Source: Butyrivibrio sp.
GTDB taxonomy: Bacteria; Bacillota; Clostridia; Lachnospirales; Lachnospiraceae
Reading direction: 5' to 3'
DNA: 32,779 nt
Assembly: GCA_024690485.1 (NCBI GenBank)
Contig: JAILPB010000003.1
Coordinates: 1 to 32,779 of the forward strand
Below the pieces are notes generated by a model, which ran no database searches, was not told the DNA's origin, and saw only the letters and a program-made list of their open reading frames with translations. This document shows, piece after piece, positions 1-8,084 of this stretch (the stretch's first letter is position 1; the number at the start of each line of letters is the position of its first letter). The position numbers and the translations under genes were made by a program.

Positions 1-2775
1 ATAAAGCATCTTTTTTCTGAGGATAAGGAAACTATCCTTAAACATATGGAGATTGCAAAAGACCCTGTAAAGGAGCTTTGCGAGCTGACCATTACTTTTA
101 TGGATAAATTCAGTGAAAAAAAGAGAGAGCGAGGCGTTATAGATTTCCACGATATGGAACACATGGCTCTTAATGCCCTTGTGACAGAAGACGGAGAGCC
201 CACTACGGCGGCCATGTCCTACAGGGATTACTACAAGGAAGTCATGATAGATGAGTATCAGGACAGTAACAATGTTCAGGAGCTTCTTCTTAGTTCTGTT
301 TCCGGCGAGAGTATAGGCAATTTCAACCGCTTCATGGTTGGCGATGTGAAGCAGAGTATCTATAAATTCAGACTTGCAAGACCTGAGATTTTTATGAAAA
401 AAATGGCTGAATACTCCTGGGATGAGAAAGAACTTTCCAGAAAGATAGCCCTTCATAAGAACTTCAGAAGTAGGAGCGAAGTTCTCGATGGAGTTAACTA
501 TATTTTTGAGCAGATAATGGGCAGCGACCTTGGCGGAGTTTCCTACGATGAGGACGCATTCCTTCGAACTGGAGCAAGCTTCCCGGAGCCTGCTGCGGAT
601 AAAAATGCCTTTGCAACAGAGCTTCTCCTTGTGGATTCAAGCGGAGAAAAGACCAAGGGTGAGAGAGTCCTTGAAGCTCAGATGATCGCAGCCAGGATCC
701 ATGAGCTTAGAGAAAAGGGACGAGTTACTGATAATGAAAATGGCTTTAGGCCGGTAAAATACAGCGATATCGTAATCCTCCTAAGGGCTCAGAGCGGCTG
801 GGACGTGGTATTTAAGAAGGAACTAGAGGACAGGGGAATCCCTGTTTATGTGGAATCAAGAACCGGATATTTCTCTGCCATAGAAGTTGTCACGGTTTTG
901 AATCTCCTTAAGGTTTTGGACAATCCTCTCCAGGATATTCCGCTGGTTAGTGTCATGAAGTCTGAGATAGGTGGCTTTTCCAACGAAGAGCTTGCTCTTA
1001 TCAAGGCTGCTGACAACAAAAGGGAGAAGTCCATTACAGATTCCGGAAGCTTTTATGAGATATTGGAGTTCTATGCGCAGTCCGAGGAGTCATTAGTTGA
1101 AAAGGTAAGAGATTTCCTTGATTTTATTGATGATCTAAGGGACAGAGCAGTTTATCTTCCTGTAAATGAGCTTATAAGCTATATTTTTGAAAAGACAGGA
1201 TACCGGGAATATTGCGCAGCCCTCCCCGGAGGCGAGAAGAGAACAGCCAACCTGGACGTTCTTGTGGAAAAGGCCATTGACTACGAAAGAACCAGCTACA
1301 GGGGTGTTTTCCACTTTATAAGATATATTGAAGAGCTCCACAAGTTCGAAGTTGACTACGGTGAAGCCAATGTCCTTGATGAGAACGCAGACGTTGTGCG
1401 GATTATGAGTATCCATAAGAGTAAAGGTCTGGAGTTTCCTATAGTGTTCCTTGCGGGAATGTCCAAGGGATTTAACTTTAGGGATACTACTAACAATGTG
1501 TGCCTGGATATGGACATGGGAATCGGAACCATGGGAATAGACCTTGAGCACAGGATAAAGTACCGCACTCTCAGGAAGAGCGTCATGGAGGATTACATGA
1601 AAATGGATATCCTCGGGGAAGAAATGCGTATCCTGTATGTTGCCATGACGAGAGCTAAGGAAAAGCTCATAATGACCGGAGATGTGTCATATTCTCAGAG
1701 TGATAAGCTGACCGATTCGGACATTAGAAAGAAACTTATGGAGCTGTCTGTTCTTGGAAAAAGAGACGCCATAGATGGAATCCAGCCCTATCTTTTGCCC
1801 TATTACAAGAGGAGCGGCGCAAAGAGTTATCAGGACCTTGTGCTTATGGCACTTGCAAGGCATCCTGCCTTTAAGATGCTCTGGGATGATGCATTTGAAG
1901 GGACAGGCAAAGAGGATGATACATATAATGTCGATGGCATAGTTCCTTTTATATTAAAAATAGTAAGACGGGATCAGCTGACAGCTGCGGAGATAGAAAA
2001 GGAAGTATCACAGGAAGTTCGCCTGCAGAGACTGTCTGATGCTCCGGCAGAGGATGAGAAGGAGATAATCAGCTTTTTTGATGACAGATTTAAATCTGTT
2101 TATCCATACGAGAACTACGGCGGACTTTTTGTTAAAACCACAGTATCTGAGCTAAAAAAAGCCAGTATGGTAGACGCAGAAGAACCTGTGCACGACATTT
2201 TCCCGGAGGAGAAGTATGTACCTGCATTTATGGGGGATGAGCAGAAGCTTAGAGGCGCCGCAAGAGGTACTGTTTACCATAAGGTAATGGAACTCTTATA
2301 TGAGAAGAGTGAGAAGTCTCTTGAAGATAAGGTGAAGGATATATCTTCGTGGATAAAGTCCCTTGAAACCGAGGGTAGAATCGAAAAAGGCGCACCCGGA
2401 AGTGTAAAAGCTTCTGATATTGCAGCGTTCTATGAGTCATCTTCGGGACAGCGCATGAAAAAGGCCTATGAAAATAATAGACTCTACAGAGAATCTCCCT
2501 TCATGATGGGAGTAGAGGCAACAAGACTTAATCCCGAACTTCCTGATGGAGAGCTTGTCCTTGTACAGGGTATTATCGACGTGTGGTTTGAGGAAGATGA
2601 CGGCCTGGTACTTCTTGATTACAAGACAGACAGGGTAAGCAGCGGCGATGAACTATTATCCAAGTATAAAGTGCAGCTTGATTATTATCAGGAAGCCCTT
2701 GAAAAGATCACCGGGAAAAAGGTAAAGGAGAGAATTATCTATTCTTTCTGCCTTTCATCTGAGATCGCCCTTTAA
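1..2775 (+). CDS. addA: ATP-dependent helicase/nuclease subunit A (AddA), 5' end outside window
   Basis: This is the C-terminal part of AddA, the helicase-nuclease subunit of AddAB, which resects double-strand breaks for RecA-dependent repair. The frame is open back to base 1 and the first in-window ATG (46) has no clear ribosome-binding site, so the gene starts upstream. About 924 residues are visible against roughly 1200 for the family, so the N-terminal part with the Walker A motif is missing. Numbering from the ATG at 46, I see the Walker B motif DEYQDSN (69-75), then VGDVKQSIYKFR, the motif V stretch MSIHKSKGLEFP and the motif VI stretch LYVAMTRAKEKL. The C-terminal RecB-type nuclease shows ARGTVYHKVMELL, GIIDVWF, LLDYKTD and QLDYYQEAL. 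By family knowledge addB should lie upstream. A hairpin without a good T-tract follows. Confidence 0.96.
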   Translation: MKHLFSEDKETILKHMEIAKDPVKELCELTITFMDKFSEKKRERGVIDFHDMEHMALNALVTEDGEPTTAAMSYRDYYKEVMIDEYQDSNNVQELLLSSVSGESIGNFNRFMVGDVKQSIYKFRLARPEIFMKKMAEYSWDEKELSRKIALHKNFRSRSEVLDGVNYIFEQIMGSDLGGVSYDEDAFLRTGASFPEPAADKNAFATELLLVDSSGEKTKGERVLEAQMIAARIHELREKGRVTDNENGFRPVKYSDIVILLRAQSGWDVVFKKELEDRGIPVYVESRTGYFSAIEVVTVLNLLKVLDNPLQDIPLVSVMKSEIGGFSNEELALIKAADNKREKSITDSGSFYEILEFYAQSEESLVEKVRDFLDFIDDLRDRAVYLPVNELISYIFEKTGYREYCAALPGGEKRTANLDVLVEKAIDYERTSYRGVFHFIRYIEELHKFEVDYGEANVLDENADVVRIMSIHKSKGLEFPIVFLAGMSKGFNFRDTTNNVCLDMDMGIGTMGIDLEHRIKYRTLRKSVMEDYMKMDILGEEMRILYVAMTRAKEKLIMTGDVSYSQSDKLTDSDIRKKLMELSVLGKRDAIDGIQPYLLPYYKRSGAKSYQDLVLMALARHPAFKMLWDDAFEGTGKEDDTYNVDGIVPFILKIVRRDQLTAAEIEKEVSQEVRLQRLSDAPAEDEKEIISFFDDRFKSVYPYENYGGLFVKTTVSELKKASMVDAEEPVHDIFPEEKYVPAFMGDEQKLRGAARGTVYHKVMELLYEKSEKSLEDKVKDISSWIKSLETEGRIEKGAPGSVKASDIAAFYESSSGQRMKKAYENNRLYRESPFMMGVEATRLNPELPDGELVLVQGIIDVWFEEDDGLVLLDYKTDRVSSGDELLSKYKVQLDYYQEALEKITGKKVKERIIYSFCLSSEIAL

Positions 2776-2798
2776 CATGTTAGCACTTTAAAGTCTTG

Positions 2799-2817
2799 CG
2801 CTTTTATAAAAAAAGCG
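2799..2817 (+). terminator. weak hairpin after addA
   Basis: CGCTTTT (2799-2805) and AAAAGCG (2811-2817) pair perfectly around a 5-nt loop, 24 bases after the addA stop codon. The downstream tract is only GTTTAAT, so this would be a poor intrinsic terminator and may allow read-through into asnA. Confidence 0.3.
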
Positions 2818-2899
2818 GTTTAATAAGATATTATTGAAGAATAAAAAGAAGGGGCGCGGTAAGATTGTCGTATCTTGCCTGGACAAAAGGAACTATACT

Positions 2900-3910
2900 A
2901 TGGAAAATCTAATCATCCCAAAGGGCTATGAATCAGCTCTTAACCTCCATGACACACAGGTTGGAATAAAGACCGTTAAGGACTTTTTTCAGAACACATT
3001 GTCTGAGAATCTCAATCTCCTTAGAGTAACGGCACCTTTATTTGTTGCACCGGAGTCAGGTCTTAATGATAATTTGAACGGAGTTGAGCGCCCTGTTGGA
3101 TTCGATATCAAAAATGAGGACGAGCGCCAGGCAGAAATCGTACACTCTCTTGCAAAGTGGAAGAGATTTGCCCTTAAGAAGTACGGCTTTAAGATTGGTG
3201 AAGGCCTTTACACTGATATGAACGCTATCAGAAGAGACGAGATCCCGGATAATATCCACTCTGTCTTTGTAGACCAGTGGGACTGGGAGAAGGCTATTAA
3301 CAAAGAGGACAGAAACATTGAGTTCCTGCAGGATACAGTTCGTACTATTTACAAGGTCCTCAGAAAAACTGAGAAGTACATGTCAATTCAGTATGATTAT
3401 ATTGAAGAGATTCTTCCTCACGATATTTTCTTCATAACATCTCAGGAGCTTGAGGATATGTATCCCGGCAAGACTCCCAAGGAGAGAGAGTATCTTATTA
3501 CCAAGGAAAAGGGCGCTGTTTTCATCATGAAGATCGGTGACCTTCTTGCATCAGGTGAAAAGCATGATGGAAGAGCTCCGGACTATGATGACTGGGCTCT
3601 TAACGGAGATATCCTTGTTTATTATCCTGTTCTTGATATTGCCCTTGAGCTTTCTTCAATGGGTATCAGAGTTGACGAGGATTCCTTAAAGACTCAGCTT
3701 GAGAAGGCCGGCTGCACTGAGAGAGCAGAGCTTCCTTTCCAGAAGGCTATTCTTAACAAGGAGCTTCCTTACACAATCGGCGGTGGTATCGGACAGTCAA
3801 GACTTTGCCTGTTCTTCCTTAGAAAGGCTCACATAGGTGAGGTTCAGTGCTCACTTTGGCCTGAGGATGAAGCAGAGGAAGCAAAAAAGAACGGAATTCA
3901 GCTTCTGTAA
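2900..3910 (+). CDS. asnA: aspartate-ammonia ligase (asparagine synthetase A)
   Basis: AsnA makes asparagine from aspartate, ammonia and ATP in the cytoplasm. It has the class II aminoacyl-tRNA-synthetase fold. The protein begins [14 protein letters not shown] and carries the family signatures [10 protein letters not shown] in the middle and [21 protein letters not shown] near the end. From the ATG at 2900 it is 336 residues, close to the usual 330. The frame also extends back to a TTG at 2834, but that would add 22 basic residues with no good ribosome-binding site. The ATG at 2900 follows AAAAGGA at a suitable distance, so I prefer it. AsnA uses free ammonia, which suits an organism from an ammonia-rich habitat such as the gut or rumen (inference). 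Confidence 0.96.
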   Translation: MENLIIPKGYESALNLHDTQVGIKTVKDFFQNTLSENLNLLRVTAPLFVAPESGLNDNLNGVERPVGFDIKNEDERQAEIVHSLAKWKRFALKKYGFKIGEGLYTDMNAIRRDEIPDNIHSVFVDQWDWEKAINKEDRNIEFLQDTVRTIYKVLRKTEKYMSIQYDYIEEILPHDIFFITSQELEDMYPGKTPKEREYLITKEKGAVFIMKIGDLLASGEKHDGRAPDYDDWALNGDILVYYPVLDIALELSSMGIRVDEDSLKTQLEKAGCTERAELPFQKAILNKELPYTIGGGIGQSRLCLFFLRKAHIGEVQCSLWPEDEAEEAKKNGIQLL

Positions 3911-3922
3911 CAGCTTTATCTA

Positions 3923-3951
3923 TTGACATAAGACAAAAAAAGTCATTTAAT
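3923..3951 (+). promoter_or_regulatory. promoter of the TPP riboswitch-thiT unit
   Basis: TTGACA (3923-3928) and TTTAAT (3946-3951) are separated by 17 bp, a good housekeeping-sigma promoter. The predicted start near 3958 lies about 20 nt before the riboswitch aptamer, as expected for a riboswitch leader. Confidence 0.7.
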
Positions 3952-3979
3952 TAGTACGAAAATAATATAAAAAACATTT

Positions 3980-4060
3980 TGCTAGGGGAGCTATGCTGAG
4001 ATGATACCTATGGTTTCGACCCTCATTACTTGATCCGGTTAATGCCGGCGGAAGGAAGCA
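3980..4060 (+). promoter_or_regulatory. TPP riboswitch (THI element) aptamer
   Basis: The thi-box elements appear in order. GGGG is followed by CTATGCTGAGATGATACC (the conserved CTGAGA), then ACCCTC and CTTGATCCGG. Next come TTAATG flanked by CCGG on both sides (the P5 stem), then CGGAAGGAAGC. A short closing stem TGCT/AGCA joins the ends. The element lies directly upstream of a ThiT-type transporter, the standard arrangement for thiamine-pyrophosphate control of thiamine uptake. Confidence 0.93.
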
Positions 4061-4082
4061 TTATTTCTGAAAAGAACTTTAG

Positions 4083-4109
4083 CCTCCCTATGCGATTTGT
4101 AAAGGGAGG
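4083..4109 (+). promoter_or_regulatory. riboswitch expression platform: hairpin covering the thiT ribosome-binding site
   Basis: CCTCCCT (4083-4089) pairs perfectly with AGGGAGG (4103-4109) across a 13-nt loop. AGGGAGG is the Shine-Dalgarno sequence, 7 nt before the thiT ATG, so forming the hairpin should block translation. A short TATTTTT follows, so a terminator role is also possible. Bases 3984-3992 inside the aptamer could pair with 4081-4089 (7 Watson-Crick pairs, one G-U, one mismatch) as an anti-sequestor, giving a simple OFF switch when TPP binds. The pairings are visible; the mechanism is inferred. Confidence 0.72.
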
Positions 4110-4116
4110 TATTTTT

Positions 4117-4809
4117 ATGTCAGTTTTTATGCAACAGGTTGATGGAACCTATCAGTTTACAACAGCAGGATATGGCCTTGTGGTGGCTCTTATGGTTGTA
4201 GCTCTCATTGTAGCCTGCTTCTTTACAGGCAAGGATTCAAAGGCTCATTTCTCAGTAAAACAGCTTGTATTTGCAGCTATGTGCGTTACTCTTGCTACAG
4301 TTACTTCAATGATCAAGCTCTTTGATCTTCCTATGGGCGGCTCTGTTACACTTTTTTCAATGTTCTTTATGACCTTTGTGGGTTACCTTTACGGACCAAG
4401 AGTCGGAATTACAGCTTCTGTAGCTTACGGCTTTTTACAGCTTGTGATCGATCCCTATGTAATAAGCATCCCGCAGCTTGTATGTGATTATCTTCTTGCA
4501 TTTGGAGCACTTGGACTTTCAGGCTTCTTCTTCAGATCAAAGCACGGTATGGTTAAGGGCTATGTTGCAGGTATCCTCGGAAGATTATTCTTCTCTGTAT
4601 TATCAGGAATGATATTCTTTGGCCAGTATGCTGCAGATTACGGAATGACACCTTTTACATATTCATTTGCCTATAATGCTCTTTACATCGGAGCTGAGGG
4701 TATAATCACAGCAATTCTTATAAGTGTTCCCGCAGTTCATAAAGCACTTAATAAAATTAAGTATATGGCTAACGAAACCGAGATTCGTGACAGTGTGTCA
4801 TTGGTTTAA
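4117..4809 (+). CDS. thiT: energy-coupled thiamine transporter substrate-binding subunit (ThiT)
   Basis: This is the S component of an ECF-type vitamin transporter. It binds thiamine in the membrane and works with the shared EcfA/A'/T module, which is not in this window. The protein is 230 residues, slightly longer than typical, with about six hydrophobic segments. It has the ThiT hallmarks LPMGGSVTLFSM and YGPRVGITASVAYGFLQL. The frame runs back to a TTG at 4030, but that lies inside the riboswitch aptamer. The ATG at 4117 has AGGGAGG 7 nt upstream and is the likely start. The TPP riboswitch upstream supports thiamine as substrate and predicts repression when TPP is plentiful. A palindrome follows the gene. 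Confidence 0.95.
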   Translation: MSVFMQQVDGTYQFTTAGYGLVVALMVVALIVACFFTGKDSKAHFSVKQLVFAAMCVTLATVTSMIKLFDLPMGGSVTLFSMFFMTFVGYLYGPRVGITASVAYGFLQLVIDPYVISIPQLVCDYLLAFGALGLSGFFFRSKHGMVKGYVAGILGRLFFSVLSGMIFFGQYAADYGMTPFTYSFAYNALYIGAEGIITAILISVPAVHKALNKIKYMANETEIRDSVSLV

Positions 4810-4818
4810 TATAGTGGG

Positions 4819-4840
4819 ATTAATCGCAATAACGATTAAT
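4819..4840 (+). repeat. 8-bp inverted repeat after thiT
   Basis: ATTAATCG (4819-4826) and CGATTAAT (4833-4840) are perfect inverted copies with a 6-nt loop, 10 bases after the thiT stop. The stem is AT-rich and no uninterrupted T-tract follows. It may be a weak terminator or an operator for the next gene. Confidence 0.4.
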
Positions 4841-4951
4841 TAAGTGATTATTTTCGTAATATTAATTTTTCCTTAAGAATATACTAAGAAAAACGCCATT
4901 TTCTTTTTCCAATCGTGAGATATAATGCTCTAATAGATAGGAGATAGAAAC

Positions 4952-5182
4952 ATGGTAGGAACAGTAAAGAAAATAAAACTCAGTCCTAATCAGGTAAAAG
5001 ATTTCGTAAGCGCAGCTACTAAGTGTGATTTTGATGTAGATGTGGCAAACAACCGCTTTACAGTTGATGCAAAATCTATTCTTGGTGTTTTCGGGCTCGA
5101 TTTTACCCGACCTCTTACTGTTAGCTTTTACGGATATAATAAGGATTTTGAGAGCTATCTTGACGAGCACGCAGTTGCTTGA
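4952..5182 (+). CDS. HPr-like protein lacking the phosphorylatable histidine
   Basis: A 76-residue protein with the HPr (PTS phosphocarrier) fold signature. The stretch VDAKSILGVFGLDFTRPLTV (39-58) matches the conserved region around the regulatory serine of HPr (Ser42 here). The N-terminal active-site motif GLHARPA is absent; the region reads KLSPNQVKDFVSAATK, and the only histidine is at residue 73. It therefore cannot accept phosphate from enzyme I at the normal site. It may be a regulatory relative, like Crh, or a structural paralogue. A TATAAT at 4921-4926 and AGGAG at 4939-4943 give it its own short leader. A large hairpin follows the stop codon. The function is unknown; the fold assignment is fairly secure. 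Confidence 0.8.
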   Translation: MVGTVKKIKLSPNQVKDFVSAATKCDFDVDVANNRFTVDAKSILGVFGLDFTRPLTVSFYGYNKDFESYLDEHAVA

Positions 5183-5216
5183 CAAAATACCACTAAAATG
5201 AAAAATTGAATTATTG

Positions 5217-5271
5217 AAATGAAGCTCCCCGTGATATTATAGATAATATATGTCACGGGGAGTTTTCATTT
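5217..5271 (+). terminator. long hairpin after the HPr-like gene, abutting the next start codon
   Basis: The core stem is CTCCCCGTGA (5225-5234) with TCACGGGGAG (5253-5262), a perfect 10 bp, followed by TTTTCATTT. An outer stem AAATGAA (5217-5223)/TTCATTT (5265-5271) and an inner TATTAT/ATAATA extend it. It looks like a terminator, but its 3' arm holds the only Shine-Dalgarno-like sequence (GGGGAG, 5257-5262) for the helicase starting at 5275, so it may also control that gene. Confidence 0.7.
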
Positions 5272-5274
5272 ATA

Positions 5275-7683
5275 ATGGCAAAGCTTATTAAGATTTCAGT
5301 CAGAAACCTGGTGGAGTTTCTGCTTAGATCAGGAAATATAGATAATAGAATTCATCACGCTCCGGATACCGCTATGCTCGAAGGTGGAAGAATCCACCGA
5401 ATGATCCAAAAGAGCATGGGACCGGAGTATCAGGCGGAAGTCCCGCTTTCTTTTCGTATAGAGAAAGAAAAATATACTCTTGTAATAGATGGCCGTGCAG
5501 ATGGAATCATGAAGAGAGAGGATGGCTCTACTCTGATTGATGAGATCAAGGGCACCTACAGGGATGTGGTTAAGCTTAAGGAGGCTGATGCGGTTCATTT
5601 GGCCCAGGCAAAGTGCTATGCGGCTATTTATACCATGGATAACAATCTTGATAAGGTAAGTGTCAGGATAACCTACTGTAACATAGAGACAGAGGAGCAG
5701 AGGCTTTTCGAGGATGATTATGCGGCAGATGAGATATTGGCCTGGTTCAATAACCTCCTTGATGCCTACGACAAATGGGCTGTTTATATGGCAGATTGGG
5801 ATGATATCAGGTTATCCACAATCAAGAAGGTTCAGTTTCCCTATGAGTACAGGGAGGGACAAAAGGAGCTGGCTGCCGGCGTTTACAGAACAATCTATCA
5901 TGGCAAAAAGCTGTTTCTTGAAGCACCCACAGGTACAGGTAAGACCCTTAGTACAGTATTTCCTGCAGTTAAGGCTATAGGAGAAAAGAAGGCTGAGAGG
6001 ATATTTTATCTGACGGCGAAAACCATAACAAGGACTGTTGCAGAGGAATCCTTTGAGATACTAAGAAAAACTCAGGGGCTTAGGTTCAAGACGGTTACCC
6101 TAACTGCCAAGGAAAAAATCTGCATCATGGATAAATGCGATTGCAATCCTGCGGGCTGCACCTGTGCTGAGGGGCATCTTGACAGGATAAATGACTGCAT
6201 CTACGAGTTTATTACCCATGAGGACAGCTTTGACAGGGAAAAGATACTTGAATATGCCCATAAGTACAACGTATGTCCCTTTGAGCTTTCTTTAGACATG
6301 AGTCTGTGGGCAGATGCTGTTATCTGCGATTATAACTATGTATTTGATCCCTTTGTGTTCCTTAAGCGCTTTTTCTCTGATGGAGTGAGGGGAGATAACA
6401 TTTTCCTTATTGATGAGGCTCATAACCTGCTTGATAGAGGAAGGGATATGTACAGCGCAGAGCTCTATCTGGACGAGCTCTATCTTTTCAGAAAAACAAT
6501 TGAAAAGAGCCATAAAAAGATAGCAAACCTTGTGGCATCCTGTGAGCAGGAAATGGAGGAGCTGAGTATGCTCGGAGAATGTCAGGTGGTCACAGATATT
6601 TCATCACTTATGAATAAGATTATGGTTCTTATCAAGGTTATATCCGGATGGCTTGAAGATCATGCTGAGGGAAAATACAGGGATGAGATTCTGGATTTCT
6701 ACTTTTTGATATCTGGATTTGAAGCTATATATGAACTATATACCGATAAATATGTAATCTACACCGAGAATGATGAGGAAGATAGATTTAAAGTAAAAAT
6801 CTTATGTGTTGATCCTTCTGAAAATCTGGCTAATTGTATGAGCAGGGCGAAATCCACAATACTTTTCTCTGCGACGCTTCTTCCAATACAGTACTACAAG
6901 AGACTTCTTGGAGGAGATGCTTCGGATTTTGAGGTTTATGCGCATTCTATTTTTGATGATAAAAAATGTGGACGACTCATTGCTTCCGACGTAAGCAGTA
7001 AGTATTCGAGAAGAGGCGAAAATGAATACCGTAAAATAGCCTCATATATAAATGATATCGTTACTTCCAAAAGCGGAAATTATCTCATATTCTTCCCGTC
7101 AAGAGTTTTTATGGACGATGTGGGAAAGATATTTGAGAAGGAATACTACGATGAGGATAACCAGGAGATCCTTGTGCAGCAGGAGATAATGACTGAGGAA
7201 GACAGGGAGGATTTCTTATCCAGATTTACACCGGGCAATGATATTGACCTCTCAAAAGTTATCCACATGGATATTGAGGTGGAAAAGTCTAAAAGTATTT
7301 TGGGATTTTGCGTAATGGGTGGTATTTTTAGTGAGGGAATTGACCTTAAATACGACAGTCTCATAGGTGTTATTATTGTTGGAACCGGCATCCCGCTTGT
7401 TTGCAATGAGAGAGAAATAATAAAAAGCTTTTTTGATGGTACAAATGATGACGGATTCGACTATGCCTACAGATATCCCGGCATGAATAAGGTGCTTCAG
7501 GCTGCGGGAAGAGTAATAAGAAGCGAGAATGACAGAGGAATAGTGGCTCTTTTAGACGAAAGATTCTTGCAAAGATCATATACGGAACTTTTCCCCAGAG
7601 AGTGGAAAGATATTAAGGTTGTTTCGACCGGTTCGGTCAAAATGGCGGTAAACGCTCTGTGGAAGCAGATTTCACCAGATTGA
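5275..7683 (+). CDS. DinG/XPD-type Fe-S DNA helicase with N-terminal PD-(D/E)XK nuclease-like domain
   Basis: An 802-residue superfamily 2 helicase of the XPD/DinG group, which unwinds DNA 5'-to-3' and acts in repair or on D- and R-loops. The first ~140 residues resemble a Cas4/RecB-type nuclease: IDGRADG (71-77) and IDEIKG (88-93) supply the D...(D/E)xK residues. Walker A is APTGTGKT (217-224) and the DEAH box is IDEAHN (379-384). A cysteine-rich insert (Cys283, 288, 290, 295, 297 and later Cys334) sits between them where XPD/DinG proteins hold a 4Fe-4S cluster. Motif VI is QAAGRVIRSENDRG. The N-terminal ISVRNLVEFLLRSG supports the start at 5275. Which DNA structure it acts on cannot be told. 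Its translation signals lie inside the hairpin just upstream. Confidence 0.9.
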   Translation: MAKLIKISVRNLVEFLLRSGNIDNRIHHAPDTAMLEGGRIHRMIQKSMGPEYQAEVPLSFRIEKEKYTLVIDGRADGIMKREDGSTLIDEIKGTYRDVVKLKEADAVHLAQAKCYAAIYTMDNNLDKVSVRITYCNIETEEQRLFEDDYAADEILAWFNNLLDAYDKWAVYMADWDDIRLSTIKKVQFPYEYREGQKELAAGVYRTIYHGKKLFLEAPTGTGKTLSTVFPAVKAIGEKKAERIFYLTAKTITRTVAEESFEILRKTQGLRFKTVTLTAKEKICIMDKCDCNPAGCTCAEGHLDRINDCIYEFITHEDSFDREKILEYAHKYNVCPFELSLDMSLWADAVICDYNYVFDPFVFLKRFFSDGVRGDNIFLIDEAHNLLDRGRDMYSAELYLDELYLFRKTIEKSHKKIANLVASCEQEMEELSMLGECQVVTDISSLMNKIMVLIKVISGWLEDHAEGKYRDEILDFYFLISGFEAIYELYTDKYVIYTENDEEDRFKVKILCVDPSENLANCMSRAKSTILFSATLLPIQYYKRLLGGDASDFEVYAHSIFDDKKCGRLIASDVSSKYSRRGENEYRKIASYINDIVTSKSGNYLIFFPSRVFMDDVGKIFEKEYYDEDNQEILVQQEIMTEEDREDFLSRFTPGNDIDLSKVIHMDIEVEKSKSILGFCVMGGIFSEGIDLKYDSLIGVIIVGTGIPLVCNEREIIKSFFDGTNDDGFDYAYRYPGMNKVLQAAGRVIRSENDRGIVALLDERFLQRSYTELFPREWKDIKVVSTGSVKMAVNALWKQISPD

Positions 7684-7735
7684 CGAGATGAAATAATCAT
7701 ATTTTTGAGGTATCAATTCATAATAATTGCCGTTC

Positions 7736-7775
7736 GGTTAACATAATAATTATGGATAAAAATATTATGTAAACC
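7736..7775. repeat. 13-bp imperfect inverted repeat
   Basis: GGTTAACATAATA (7736-7748) and TATTATGTAAACC (7763-7775) are inverted copies with one mismatch and a 14-nt loop, about 50 bp after the helicase stop codon. There is no T-tract, so an operator is as likely as a terminator. Confidence 0.5.
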
Positions 7776-7854
7776 ATAAATCTCCTTGAATTGTGTGAAT
7801 TGTTCGAAAAATTATACGGTATTACACACAAGAACACGAGATATGGTTGAAAAA

Positions 7855-7868
7855 TGACAAAAATGTCA
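7855..7868. promoter_or_regulatory. palindromic operator candidate TGACA-N4-TGTCA, copy 1
   Basis: TGACA-AAAA-TGTCA is a perfect palindrome in its half-sites, and flanking A/T extends each arm to 6 bp. Its architecture is identical to the site at 8034-8047. The centres are 179 bp apart, almost exactly 17 helical turns at 10.5 bp, which would suit looping by one regulator (inference). Confidence 0.5.
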
Positions 7869-8032
7869 TTGTGGATAACTCTGTGGAAATTGGGGATTAT
7901 CGAGGAAACGATTATTCACAAAGCCCATAAAATGGCATAGTACAATAACTATTGATATTGTGTATTTAGAATACGAAAATCAGATAACAATACTTATTCG
8001 GTCAATAAAAATATGTAAACCTAATATGTGCT

Positions 8033-8060
8033 ATGACACGCGTGTCACCCACAATATAAT
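8033..8060 (+). promoter_or_regulatory. upstream valS promoter overlapping palindrome copy 2
   Basis: ATGACA (8033-8038), 16 bp, then TATAAT (8055-8060). The -35 element lies within the palindrome TGACACGCGTGTCA (8034-8047), so a protein bound there should block RNA polymerase. The predicted start is near 8067, about 107 nt before valS. Confidence 0.5.
8034..8047. promoter_or_regulatory. palindromic operator candidate TGACA-N4-TGTCA, copy 2
   Basis: TGACA-CGCG-TGTCA is a perfect 14-bp palindrome with the same half-sites and spacing as copy 1 at 7855-7868. It covers the -35 of the promoter ending in TATAAT at 8055-8060. I do not recognise the cognate regulator family. Confidence 0.55.
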
Positions 8061-8084
8061 GTCATTAATTAAGAAGTGGTTACA

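Noticed and set aside
2834..2899. Longer N-terminus of AsnA from a TTG at 2834
   Set aside because: The extra 22 basic residues are not part of the AsnA fold, and the ATG at 2900 gives the usual protein length and a ribosome-binding site.
4030..4116. Longer N-terminus of ThiT from a TTG at 4030
   Set aside because: The segment overlaps the TPP aptamer and the expression-platform hairpin, and the ATG at 4117 has a proper ribosome-binding site.
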